A DNA stretch of 64,000 nucleotides from Antedon mediterranea. Taxonomy: Eukaryota; Echinodermata; Crinoidea; Comatulida; Antedonidae. This document shows positions 53,903-63,001 of this stretch, one piece after another. The notes below the pieces were generated by a model, which saw only the letters and a program-made list of their open reading frames with translations, made no database searches and had not been told where the DNA came from. Position numbers and translations under genes: made by a program. How positions within the stretch are numbered: the first letter of the stretch is position 1; each line of letters opens with the position of its first letter. Where the stretch lies: positions 38,085,304 to 38,149,303 of the forward strand of contig NC_092671.1 in assembly GCF_964355755.1 (NCBI RefSeq), written 5' to 3'.

Positions 53903-54535
53903 TGTAATATATTGTTGCGTTGTTGTTGAGGTACTAATGAAAGACTCTAACTCGCTTGACTGTCGTAACACATATATTGTTTATTCAGTATAATACTTCA
54001 GTACAATATACAACTATAAGTATAGATAAGGAACGCGGAGGATCAATGATGCTGTCAGTGAGGTGTGAAGTGTGTAGGTCTGCTTCTGAAGAAGTGGCTG
54101 TGAGGTGTGTGCTCCGTGAGGTGGCTGTAAGGTGTGTGCTCCGTGAAGTGGCTGTGAGGTGTGTCTGGGCCCTTCTGAAACTTGGGAGTATATTGGCTCA
54201 GTTCATTTGCATAATGTCATTACATCATCTGTGAGGGTAACGATTGGTCCTAAGTTGGTCCAGGGGTGTTTAAGTGGGAGTGATTAACGGTATAATAAGG
54301 TATTTCTGTGATGGAGGACACTGTCAAATCTGTACTTAAATAGTGTCGATCACTCGATGGGAAAGTCACAAAATTAAGCTAAGTGTTTTCTTTAGGGACT
54401 CTATTATAAACTAAATGGTCATTAAAACATCTGGACAAACTCTCCTTTGGACTTTCTGGGTCAAGTTTGTGAACCTATTTGAATTCCGATACAAAGGTCA
54501 ATTTCTTAAATATAAAGGTATATCAATATATTACA
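53903..54535 (-). repeat. 5' LTR of the non-autonomous element
   Basis: Homologous to 51125-51755 over its whole length, with the same three 27-bp internal repeats (from about 54094). The first 25 plus-strand bases differ by small indels (TATTGTTGCGTTGTTGTTGA). Confidence 0.88.
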
Positions 54536-54539
54536 ATAT

Positions 54540-55560
54540 GTTAATGAGTATCCAAACAGGGGAGATCCGATCTGTTCACCACGTAAACAAACATGTGCGA
54601 AGAACAGAAGAAAGTGCTGGGGTTTCCCTGATCGTATGATGTAAAAAGCTCTGCCGTTAATTTGCTGGTAAGTAGAATTCTATTTTAGATGAATGATTGA
54701 CACATCCTCCTATAATAGTTTTTGGCGTATAGTTATAGGCTTAGCTATCTAGGCTAGGGCTATAATATAAGCCTACTTCTACTATCTAGTAGGGCCTAGC
54801 TAGGCCTAGTTAGTACTGTAGTTTACTACTGTGTAGTGTAGTGGCAGCTGTAGGCAGGCAGATAATCGGGTCAGAAAAGTAGACGGGAACCCACTTTGAG
54901 GCCTAGCTAGGTCCTATATGTCGTACTCACCTAGCTAAGCCATCACTCCACAACTAGCTACAGGAAATAGGCCTACTATGTTGATGTACCACTGATATAC
55001 ATTTGGAGCTCGAATTAATTTTAAAGTCTAACAAAGACTAACTGATGACAAAAAACGAACATTTGGAAAATGATCAGCATACAGTACCAAAGAAGTTGAC
55101 GGTAGAATAGATTGTTGTTGATAGCAACCAAAACGAAAACACTAGTAATTAGACTAGGCCTTTTTTAGGGAGGAGATGCACTTTTCAGGGATTCCTTACT
55201 GTACATTAGTACCCCAAATTGAAAACTTCAGATTCATGTACAGAAATAATAATTATATGTATGCAATAAATTGTGAAATATTTAACTTTTCTATTTGACT
55301 TTTGTATTTATACATCATTGTTTTTCAATTTATAGACTTAAGCTAATGAAGACTGGAACAGAAGTTACACCCATACAGCATTTTAAAGGCAACTGGCAGT
55401 AGACTCGGTAGTGAAACACAAGATAAATATTGGATGACTATCATAAAGCATTAGGCAAATGTGTTGGTTGTTTTCCAGCTTTTAAAATGTTGTATAGTTT
55501 TCATAATTAGAGCAATAACATTTGTATACAGCATTAAATAAATAAAAAATACTACTACAG
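54540..55560 (+). other. Candidate spliced non-coding or short-ORF transcript in the TTAA transposon
   Basis: Beginning just inside the left terminal repeat, the short frame MLMSIQTGEIRSVHHVNK occurs in the first 70 bases. TTTGCTG followed by GTAAGT at 54668 is a good splice donor. TTTTTCAATTTATAG ending at 55335 is a plausible acceptor, and AATAAATAAA at 55537-55546 a poly(A) signal. Exon 2 has no long frame. TAGGCCTA-type palindromes cluster in the intron (54730-54990). Confidence 0.35.
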
Positions 55561-55634
55561 TACATGAGATAAAATCACCATAATTTTAATGTGTGAAGAT
55601 TTACAGTACAGTACAGTAAAAAATGAGTTAATTA

Positions 55635-56870
55635 CTAGTATATTTCATTGAATTTCTGCATTATTGTTGACAATTTATTTTCAACTATTAATTGATGTGT
55701 TGATTGTGGCATTACAGCAATAGCTTGTCTTCTGTGATTGTTCATCCATTTTAAAGTGTCATAGTAAGAAACGTTCAAATAAATATTGTGAATGTTGCTA
55801 CCACATTTTGTGTTGATTTCTTCACCATTTTCCACTACTTGCTCATATTGTTCATTCAAGCGTGTTAATACCTATTAAAAGAAAGACATTATTTATTAAA
55901 ATATGTACATAAAAAGTTTAATTGTGTGAATGTTGGTTTGAACGTTATTGCTTTGGAAGAATTTTCAACATAACGGTACTAAGTACTGTAAAGTACACAT
56001 TCCAAAAAATATTCAACTTAGATTATTTGGTCATTTTCTCTAAAATAATTACATTATTGGATGTACAGTATAGGCCTAGTTACAATTTTCACAAATTTAT
56101 ATTAGCATTAAAATCTAATTAATCATGAAGGAAAAACCAAGCACCATAATCTCTCCTGGCCCTGGTGGTGACCTTATTTTCGATTTTTGGCAGCCATTCA
56201 CAAGTTTTCGCTTTTTGAGTTTCGCTGCTCTTATGTATAATTTTTTTTAATCACAAACTCTACATAGAAAAGAAAATTAAATGTTTTAAAATGAATGAAA
56301 AGTGATATGAATAATGAAAAATTAAAGACTATTATTAATATTATAGTATTATACTATTACTAAAAATAAAACGAGTTGGTGGGTGTCGAAATTCACACAA
56401 GTCACAATAAAACCATGGAGGTATAAAATATTTTATTTTTATACCTCCATGCTAAAACCTTATTCCTTACTCCATGCTCACAGATGAATGTTATAGGCCT
56501 AATCCTATTTAAAGCTAGGTTGGCAATAACTATTAATAAGGCTTACAAGTTGTATCTATTAGTATTAGCTAGGCCTGCTACTCACTCAGGGTGAACCCTC
56601 ACTCAGGCCTACAACTAGGCCTAGTACTACTACCACTACTAGACTAGCTACTACTCTAGGCCTAGCCTAGCCAATAGATAGGGGATAGTACACTAGATAG
56701 CCAGTACAGCTGTAATGGGCTAGCTAGGCTTCCTATACTAACTAACAAAGCTGCACCATAGAAACTACAGTTCTTACTTACCAATCTGCTAGGGCCTAGC
56801 CATAGTCTTTTCTTCAAGTAGGAGTTGTTTTTTTTGTTGTTAAACTACAGAACTTTCCCACATCGTCGTC
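55635..56870 (-). other. Candidate two-exon gene in the TTAA transposon, ending in a 78-residue coding exon
   Basis: On the minus strand a possible exon up to 56782 ends AGATTG with donor GTAAGTAAG. TTCTTTTAATAG ending at 55872 is an acceptor, and the exon 55635-55871 is open to a TAG. It encodes LNEQYEQVVENGEEINTKCG, then YYDTLKWMNNHRRQAIAVMP and LSTIMQKFNEIY. I do not recognise the family. The first exon has only very short ATG frames, so the initiation site is unclear. It is convergent with the plus-strand candidate at 54540-55560. Either a transposon protein remnant or captured host exons. Confidence 0.35.
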
Positions 56871-57166
56871 TCGCCATATCACGTCGTATTTTTTTTCTGA
56901 TGACCTAGAGGTCACATACACGCGCAAGAATCATACAATATGCATAATTCATAAGCTAATTCAGGTCAAGGGTTAAATTAAACCGGAAGCCAGCTGGCTG
57001 CCAGCCAACCGACTTCCGGTTGACTATTTTTTACTTTAAATTACGATTTTCTAAGGTAAATAATTTTTTTTTTGATCCAATTTTTTTTCAAAGTGAATAA
57101 CTTTTATGTATCATTAAAATGGCCTTTAAAAAAAAAAAAATTTTTGTTCAGGGGGACAATACATCT
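56871..57166. repeat. Right terminal inverted repeat of the TTAA transposon
   Basis: Contains the small hairpin AACCGGAAG...CTTCCGGTT at about 56980-57020 and ends GGGGGACAATACATCT. It pairs imperfectly with 50895-51120. Confidence 0.6.
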
Positions 57167-57735
57167 TTAAGAAATTGACCTTTGTATCGGAATTCAAATA
57201 GGTTCACAAACTTGACCCAGAAAGTCCAAAGGAGAGTTTGTCCAGATGTTTTAATGACCATTTAGTTTATAATAGAATCCCTAAAGAAAACACTTAGCTT
57301 AATTTTGTGACTTTTCCCATCGTTAAACCAGGAGTGATCGACACTATTTAAGTACAGATTTGACAGTGTCATCCATCACAGAAATACCTTATTGTACCGT
57401 TAATCACTCCCACTTAAACACCCCTGGACCAACTTAGGACCAATCGTTACCCTCACAGATATTACGTAGTGACATATGTAAATGAACCGAAGCAAATATA
57501 CTCCCAAGTTTCAGAAGGGCCCAGACACACCTCACAGCCACTTCTTCAGAAGCAGACCTACACACTTCACACCTCACCGACAGCATCAATCATTGATCGT
57601 CCGTTCCTTATCTATACTTATAGTTGTATATTGTACTGAAGTATTATACTGAATAAACAATATATGTGTTACGACAGTCAAGCGAGTCAGAGTCTTCATT
57701 AGTACCTCAACAACCCAAACATTATATTACAGTAA

Positions 57736-58187
57736 ATGTTACTCGTGAGGCTAACCACCGAGCTACTGTCAATGTCATCATATTCATTGTTGTGACATTG
57801 TGATGACATTTGTGTCATCAACTGAGATAAAAGGTCGTGCGTTGACTCATTTATTTGTTGAGCAGCATTCGTCTCTTTAACCTGCTGCTCAACCAACCGC
57901 TCAAGGTTTTCAACCCTAGCCTCATAGTTCAGGCCTACTCCGACCTGTTGATTAGGCTGCAGCACGTTAGTGCATGATTGCCCGGCGATAGCAACGGCAT
58001 CGCTGTTGCTATGCATATTACCTTCTTTAGGAGGCCTAGTAATAGTACAGCTAGACCCCGCCTTCCTGGCCTTTTTGGTGGGCTTAGCCACCGTATGCTG
58101 TACAAGTGGAGTTGTAGCTGCAAATGTTACATTTCCAGCAGCAATCTCCAGCACATCTTCTTGTATTGCAAGTGATTTTCGTTCCAT
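57736..58187 (-). CDS. DIRS Gag, N-terminal part
   Basis: About 150 residues from the ATG at 58185-58187. It starts MERKSLAIQEDVLEIAAGNV; KPTKKARKAG is a basic patch; VENLERLVEQQVKETNAAQQ is a probable coiled coil; the end is Asp/Ser-rich. It is followed by the GTAA duplication and continues in phase at 50860, where an acidic Ser/Glu stretch follows. An upstream extension to 58337 in the same frame leaves the element and is not part of the protein. Gag in DIRS elements packages RNA; that role is inferred from position and coiled coil. Confidence 0.7.
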
Positions 58188-58228
58188 GATCGTTCGGGTG
58201 CACGCCGTCTCCAAACGATGGCGCCGAT

Positions 58229-58287
58229 ATGAGGGTGCGCGTGCGCGTCGGGATCTCAGTTTACAGCGAACGTATATGAAATAAAAT
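58229..58287. repeat. Right terminal region of the DIRS element (5' end)
   Basis: 58229-58264 is the 36-bp inverted terminal repeat (ATGAGGGTGCGCGTGCGCGT and following). 58253-58287 is matched by the internal complementary region at 46751-46785. Confidence 0.85.
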
Positions 58288-58433
58288 ATAAAATGGATAC
58301 AGTACATAAAATATAAAATACGATAAAAAAAAGCCATACAAAATATACATATAAAATCCTCGATTTAAAATACTACAAAAAATAAAACTAGCGCATAAAA
58401 TACGATTATACGATTATATAATGAATGATATTA
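58288..58433. other. AT-rich gap with a strong palindrome
   Basis: TATACGATTATATAATGAAT begins a 23-base arm at about 58406 that pairs with its exact complement ending near 58455 across a 3-base loop. The right arm lies at the end of the following LINE ORF. Confidence 0.6.
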
Positions 58434-60170
58434 TCATTCATTATATAATCGTATAGCGGCAGGGACGAATGAATTGCCATATCTATTTGTTTTAATTTTT
58501 CTTTGAAGGAGTCTGTCACAACGTTGACTTTTGTTAAATTTATAGTGCAGAGGATGAGCGTGGTCTTTTAAAATAATTTTCAATTTTTTAATTACTAATT
58601 CCTTATATAAAACTTCAGGTTGAATTTGTTCAGAGCCTACTATTCTACTGCCTTGTTTAACTATTTTATTAAGTAAAAGTCTATCTTTAAAACGTGAATT
58701 ACCATAATAACATATTAGGCAAAAACTAAGTACACTGTTTAAGATAGAAGTATAAAAAAGTTGTAAAATAGTACGGTCAATCTTAAAAGAGTTTAATTTG
58801 CGTAGAAAGAAGAGACGTTTTTGTAATTTATTGTATATGCACCTACTTATTTGCATCAAATTTAAGTTTATTATCAATTTCAACCCCTAAATATTTGTAA
58901 GTTTTAACTTCCGGAATGGTCTCACCATTGATTTTGATCTTGGGAAGGTAGTTTATCTTCTTCCGAAAATCAAAAACCATCTCTTTAGTTTTATTTATAT
59001 TTAGATCTAAAAAATTATCTTTACACCATTTGTGAAAAATATTAATACTGTCTAAGAAGCCTGTCATTGAATCATCTTTTGAATCCAGATAACCAATCAG
59101 AGCAGTGTCGTCTGCATATTTAATATAATCTCAGTTTTTGTATTATTTGACTTACAATCATTTGTGTATATTGTATACAATAAAGGTGATAACACACAAC
59201 CTTGTGGAACACCCGTGTTAACTTTCAACAACGAGGACAACGTGTGATTAAGCTTAACACGCTGTTCTCTATCTTTTAAAAAATTAAGTAGCCATTTTAT
59301 AATCAGTGGGTTAACTTCTAAATCGATAAGCTTATTAGCCAGAACATATGGTTGAATATTATTGAATGCACTAGAGAAATCAACAAAAAGAATTCTCGCA
59401 AAGCAACCTTTTTTCTCTAGGTGCTCAGAAACATTATTAAGGAGCAGAAGCACTGCATCATCAACACACCTGTTTGGACGATATGCAAATTGATTTATAT
59501 CTAGCAGATTCTCCACTGAGGCAACTAGCTTACTTTTAACAATTTTTTCTAAACACTTCATTGGTACACATGTAAGGGCCACAGGTCTAAGGTCATTCAT
59601 TTCCTTGGGATTTGGTTTTTTGGGAATGGGCATGATTGTTGATTTTTTCCACAACATTGGAACTATTGAGTCATTTACAGAGGATTGAAAAAGTTTACAA
59701 AAAGGAATGGCCAACTGATCGGCACACATTTTAAGAGTCTTACAACTAATATTATCGGGACCTTTTGCCTTACGTGGGTTAAGTCTTTTAAATAATAAGT
59801 TCACTTCGTCCACAGTGATTTGAAAATGTTCCGGGGGTACCGGCAGTTCATCAACGCGTTTTGTTGTTTCCCTCATGTTCAAGTCAACGTCCACTTTATC
59901 AAATCTGTTGTAGAAGGCATTTAAATCATTTGCATATTTCTTTTCATTGTCAACAACAACACCCTTTGCCTTCGGTTTATAACCAGTAATATTCTGCAAA
60001 CCTTGCCACACCTTAGATGAGTCACGATTTCGGAAGGACCTTTCAATTTTATTTTTATATTCCTTTTTGCATTCAATAATTTTCCGCTTGATTTGCTTCT
60101 GTATATCTTTTCGCTTCTCTTTCTCTCCGTCATAAAAACATTTCTTATATAGAAAAAACATATAGTTTTT
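58434..60170 (-). pseudogene. L2/Rex1-like LINE, RT and C-terminus, 5'-truncated, two frameshifts
   Basis: Minus-strand RT with linker IERSFRNRDSSKVWQGLQNI, NPRKAKGPDNISCKTLK, DLRPVALTCVPMKCLEKIV, NQFAYRPNRCVDDAVLLLL, RILFVDFSSAFNNIQP (motif A), NTGVPQGCVLSPLLYTIY (B), then YADDTALIGY (C) in a new frame, NKTKEMVFDFRKK and VKTYKYLGVEIDNK. The C-terminus is in a third frame: SRIVGSEQIQ, HPLHYKF and NRYGNSFVPAAIRLYNE. The first frame change, before YADD at about 59125-59130, looks like a 2-base insertion. The second, at about 58855, looks like a 1-base loss. The endonuclease is absent because of truncation at about 60170. Confidence 0.85.
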
Positions 60171-60612
60171 ACATGATTATACAGTATATTGAGTAATTGG
60201 TCAAATGTTTTGCCCTACTCTGACGTAAGTTGTACTTTATACTTGTCCGGTGGCAGGAGGGGGGGGGGGGGTATCACGAATATGGAAGGGAAGGTAATCG
60301 ATCAGGATAGGAAGCGTTTTCGAGATATAAGGGGTCAAAGTTCAAAATTGACCAATTACAACAATGTATTATGTATATGTATTATAACAAATTTATTGAA
60401 GCATAATTTGGTCTTTTATTACATTTTCAAGATTATAGGTGTCTATTTAATCATCTTATGAAAAAAAACATCCCTTTGTGATTAAGGGTCAAATGTCAAT
60501 ATTCACCAATCATAGAACGTCGGCAGCCAAGGGGTTTAACCTTGCAATGTTTTCTATAGTTTTTTTTTTGTATGGATTTTGATTCTCGATATCATCAGAA
60601 TGAAGATTTTTT
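60171..60612. repeat. Inverted copy of the 516-bp DR1-bearing repeat
   Basis: 60285-60520 is the reverse complement of parts of the repeat at 63130-63360 and 63670-64000 (GGTCAAAGTTCAAAATTGAC at 60333, AGGTGTCTATT, GGGTCAAATGTCAATATTCA at 60486). A run of about 13 G occurs at 60258-60270. Confidence 0.65.
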
Positions 60613-61194
60613 TTACTGGATGGCTGTCAGCATTGAGCAATTTGCATAATTAGCATAGACAAAATGGCCGCTATTTTTTTTATATAACATGCTATATCTC
60701 TGGAAATACTGGACGTAATGAGATAATTTTGGTGTCAAATTGTTCACAATGTATATATTTATATTAGATCTAACTTCCTTTGTAAAATTGACTGGAAACC
60801 CCATTTTTAGCAATTTTGACCTTTGACCTCTATTGGCTATATCTAAGTAACTGCAGGTCGGAGAGAATTAAAAATAGGAGCAAATTGTTCCCAAGATATA
60901 CATTATATTCAGTGTAACAGATGATATTGCTTGAAAATGACCTGAAGTGTGGTTATTGACCTTTGACATAATTGAATAAGGTTATAACAACATAAATTAA
61001 TAAATATTTGTCTTTGGGAGCCAATTTTTGTTTCAAATTATTCACAATATATATGTTTATACTTGCCATAATGCAACATTTTTTTTCAAAAAGTGACTGA
61101 AACACATGTAATTTTAACCTTTGACCTGTTTTTCTCATTCAGGTATCCATGTATCTCTAATTAAACGAAATGTACGCCTCATAGAAAATCCAGA
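60613..61194. repeat. Repeat units related to 16640-17090, with DR1 motifs
   Basis: TGACCTTTGACCT at 60817-60829 and variants at 60957-60969 and 61115-61127. Two minus-strand pseudo-frames here read INIYIVNNLTPKL and INIYIVNNLKQKL, and a third at 16653-16844 reads LNINMYILNDLSPK, showing common ancestry of the DNA. Not considered genes. Confidence 0.6.
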
Positions 61195-62300
61195 AGTTAC
61201 CCCTGGTTCATTTTGTTAAATCCATATGGGTTCCTTTTAAAATGATTGAGGGTGCACAGACAGGCTTTTCCCATGGCTTAATCTTGGAACCTACAGTTTT
61301 AATTACCCGATATATTTCTAACACAGTGGCTTAAATGTAGCCAAATGCATTGATCCGATACAGGAACCAAATGTAGAACATACAGTAGAGAACCACAGAA
61401 GGGTCTAAATAGATGACCTGCTGTTGTTTCATTTTAGGCAAGATCCATATGGGTTTCTTAAGGATCGAGAGTGCACAGGTAGCTTTATTCCATGTGCCTG
61501 TCTATATAAACCCACATTGTCACCCCTTATATTTCAATTATGGGGCTTAATGTCCATGGAGGACCGGCCCTTGGGTTAATTTGGGAAAATCCATATAAGT
61601 GTTCCTTAAGGATTGAGAGTGCACAGGCAGCTTTATTGCATGGGCCCCGCCTGTCTATTAACCCACAGTGTCACCCCTCATATGTCGATTATGGGGCTTA
61701 TAATGTCCATCCATGGAGGACCGGCCCTTGGGGGTTATTTTGGGCAAATCCATAAATTTTCCTTAAGGATTGAGAGTGTACAGGCAGCTTTATTCCATGG
61801 GCCGCGCCTGTCTATATGAACTCACAGTGTCACCCCTTATATTTCCATTATGGGGCTTAATGTCCATCCATGGAGGATGACCGGCCCTTGGGTTAATTTG
61901 GGCAAATCCATAAATGTTCATTATGGATGATCGAGAGTGCACAGATGATTATATCTCTATGAACCCACATACAGTATTTCAAATATAGGGTCTCTTGTAG
62001 CCCCACATAGAGAACCCCGAAAAGTCCATGAAGGTCGGCCCTTGGGTTCATTTGGGCAAATCCATAAATGTTATTTAAAGATTGATGGTGCAAATTTAGT
62101 TTTATTCTATAGCTCATCTATGAACTTTTTGCCCCATATTAATTTATAATACAGGGCCTTATGTAGCACATCACCAGGGAAGGGTTAAGTATATACATGT
62201 ATAGAGTTTCCAAAAGGGTCCTTATAGAGGATTTATTCGGGCAAATCTATATGGGTTATTTTAGAATCTTTTGTGTATTCTTTCCCGTATGGGCCAAACT
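61195..62300. repeat. Tandem array with a period of about 157 bp
   Basis: GGACCGGCCCTTGGG or its variants at 61561, 61718, 61878 and 62033, and (C)AAATCCATA(T/A) at about 61212, 61440, 61586, 61745, 61897, 62056 and 62240. About seven diverged units. Open frames in this stretch follow the repeat and are not genes. Confidence 0.8.
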
Positions 62301-62636
62301 ATCTGTGGCTATATAAAAATTGTGGTCTGTCTGTGTAGTGAGTTGTGGATTGAGTTTGGCCACCTGGATCTGCCTATGCCCTATCCTGTGGATGAATTGG
62401 TATTCTCTGGTTCTGATGTATAGTAGTTTATTTTCCAAAAACGAATATTGTAGCCCTAATAAATGCAACTGTATAGTGGCAAATCATTGAAGGTCAGCGC
62501 AACATTTTAACATCATAACATTTTAACAGTCATAATATTATTTTTATTATTTATTTTACAGTATTATAATACATTTAAAATAATGCGCACTAGAAAAAAT
62601 ACCATAACTTCACTGATCAAATAACGATCGATCTCA
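62301..62636. other. Region between tandem array and SINE
   Basis: No gene recognised; AT-rich, with a short duplication ACATTTTAAC at about 62503 and 62518. Confidence 0.4.
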
Positions 62637-62956
62637 TAGTGAGTGAGTGACCGAGCGGTTAAGACAGTGGAACCGTAATTACGTAGCCATAACATCGGCA
62701 AGGGTTCGAGGCTCACTCACTCCATGGTTCTGGTGGTAGAACGAGTCTTCTCGGATAAGGACTATAAACCGTAGGTCCAGTGTACACAACTAGCTCGTGT
62801 GCACTTTAAAGAACCTAGTACATCTTTCGAGACGAGTAGGGGGTTACCCCGGTGTATTAGTACATCACAGCCACTGATCACCAACTGGGTCCTCTGGGAG
62901 ATCAGTCTTTGACTGAAGAGGTCACCCAGTATAAAAATGAACAAACAAACAAATAG
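62637..62956 (+). mobile_element. tRNA-derived SINE
   Basis: The head resembles a tRNA-Leu/Ser: A box GACCGAGCGGTTAAGA (about 62650) and B box GGGTTCGAGGCTC (about 62702), with GTGAGTGAG and CTCACTCAC able to pair as an acceptor-like stem. A body of about 230 bp follows, containing GTGCACTTTAAAGAACCTAG and GGGGGTTACCCCGGTG, which may be a conserved central domain. The tail is AAATGAACAAACAAACAAAT. Transcribed by RNA polymerase III and mobilised by a LINE if active. Confidence 0.75.
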
Positions 62957-63001
62957 TTTGAATAACTTTGCATTATTTAGTATTATCACTTGTTCAAATG
63001 T

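Larger units (their letters stand above)
51125..54535 (-). mobile_element. 3.4-kb non-autonomous LTR retrotransposon
   Basis: LTRs at 51125-51755 and 53903-54535, ATAT target duplication at 51121-51124 and 54536-54539, primer-binding site next to the right LTR and polypurine tract next to the left LTR, so the element is on the minus strand. The interior (51756-53902) has no protease, RT or integrase. It must depend on enzymes supplied by a relative. Confidence 0.85.
50895..57166. mobile_element. TTAA-flanked DNA transposon with about 230-bp terminal inverted repeats
   Basis: Ends AGTTGTATTGTCCCCC (50895) and GGGGGACAATACATCT (to 57166) are inverted with one mismatch. TTAA lies at 50891-50894 and 57167-57170. 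Similarity of the ends extends inward: AATAACTTT and AAAATGG blocks, and an ATGCATA...CATAAGCTA-like block near 51090 and 56935, giving diverged arms of about 230-240 bp. TTAA targeting is typical of piggyBac and Kolobok transposons; the terminal sequence does not let me decide. Without the LTR element at 51125-54535 its length is about 2.86 kb. No transposase of normal length is visible. Confidence 0.75.
50865..57731 (+). mobile_element. Single LTR inserted in the DIRS Gag, itself split by a TTAA transposon
   Basis: 50865-50894 (TGTAATATAATGATATACCT and following) is the first 30 bases of the LTR, and 57167-57731 is the rest, ending ATATTACA. It is homologous over its length to the LTRs at 51125-51755 and 53903-54535 in the opposite orientation, but lacks two of their three 27-bp internal repeats. 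No internal element sequence accompanies it, so it is a solo LTR left by recombination. The 4-bp GTAA duplication fits a gypsy-type integrase. Confidence 0.85.
50861..57735. other. GTAA target duplication flanking the nested insertion in the DIRS Gag
   Basis: GTAA at 50861-50864 and at 57732-57735 flank the single LTR (TGTAATAT...ATATTACA). With one copy retained, the two Gag halves are in the same frame, so the insertion alone broke the gene. Confidence 0.8.
46454..58287 (-). mobile_element. DIRS-type tyrosine-recombinase retrotransposon, about 5 kb plus a 6.9-kb nested insertion
   Basis: On the minus strand: Gag N-part (57736-58187), Gag C-part with RT and RNase H (48050-50860), then an overlapping tyrosine recombinase. 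A 36-bp inverted terminal repeat is at 46528-46563 and 58229-58264. The internal complementary region at 46675-46785 contains an 81-bp perfect complement of the left end (46454-46534) joined, with a 5-base overlap, to a 35-bp complement of the right end (58253-58287). This is the DIRS arrangement, in which the complementary region bridges both ends for circle formation. The Gag is interrupted by the nested elements at 50865-57731. Confidence 0.9.

Noticed and set aside
58188-58337. N-terminal extension of the DIRS Gag frame
   Set aside because: It crosses the terminal repeat and leaves the element at 58287; composition is random.
61540-61819. Two overlapping proteins with shared words (MSIMGLIMSIHGG-like)
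   Set aside because: They follow the 157-bp tandem units and have no family motif.
62640-62722. Functional tRNA gene
   Set aside because: A and B boxes are present, but the anticodon arm is not convincing and a SINE body with an AAAC tail follows.
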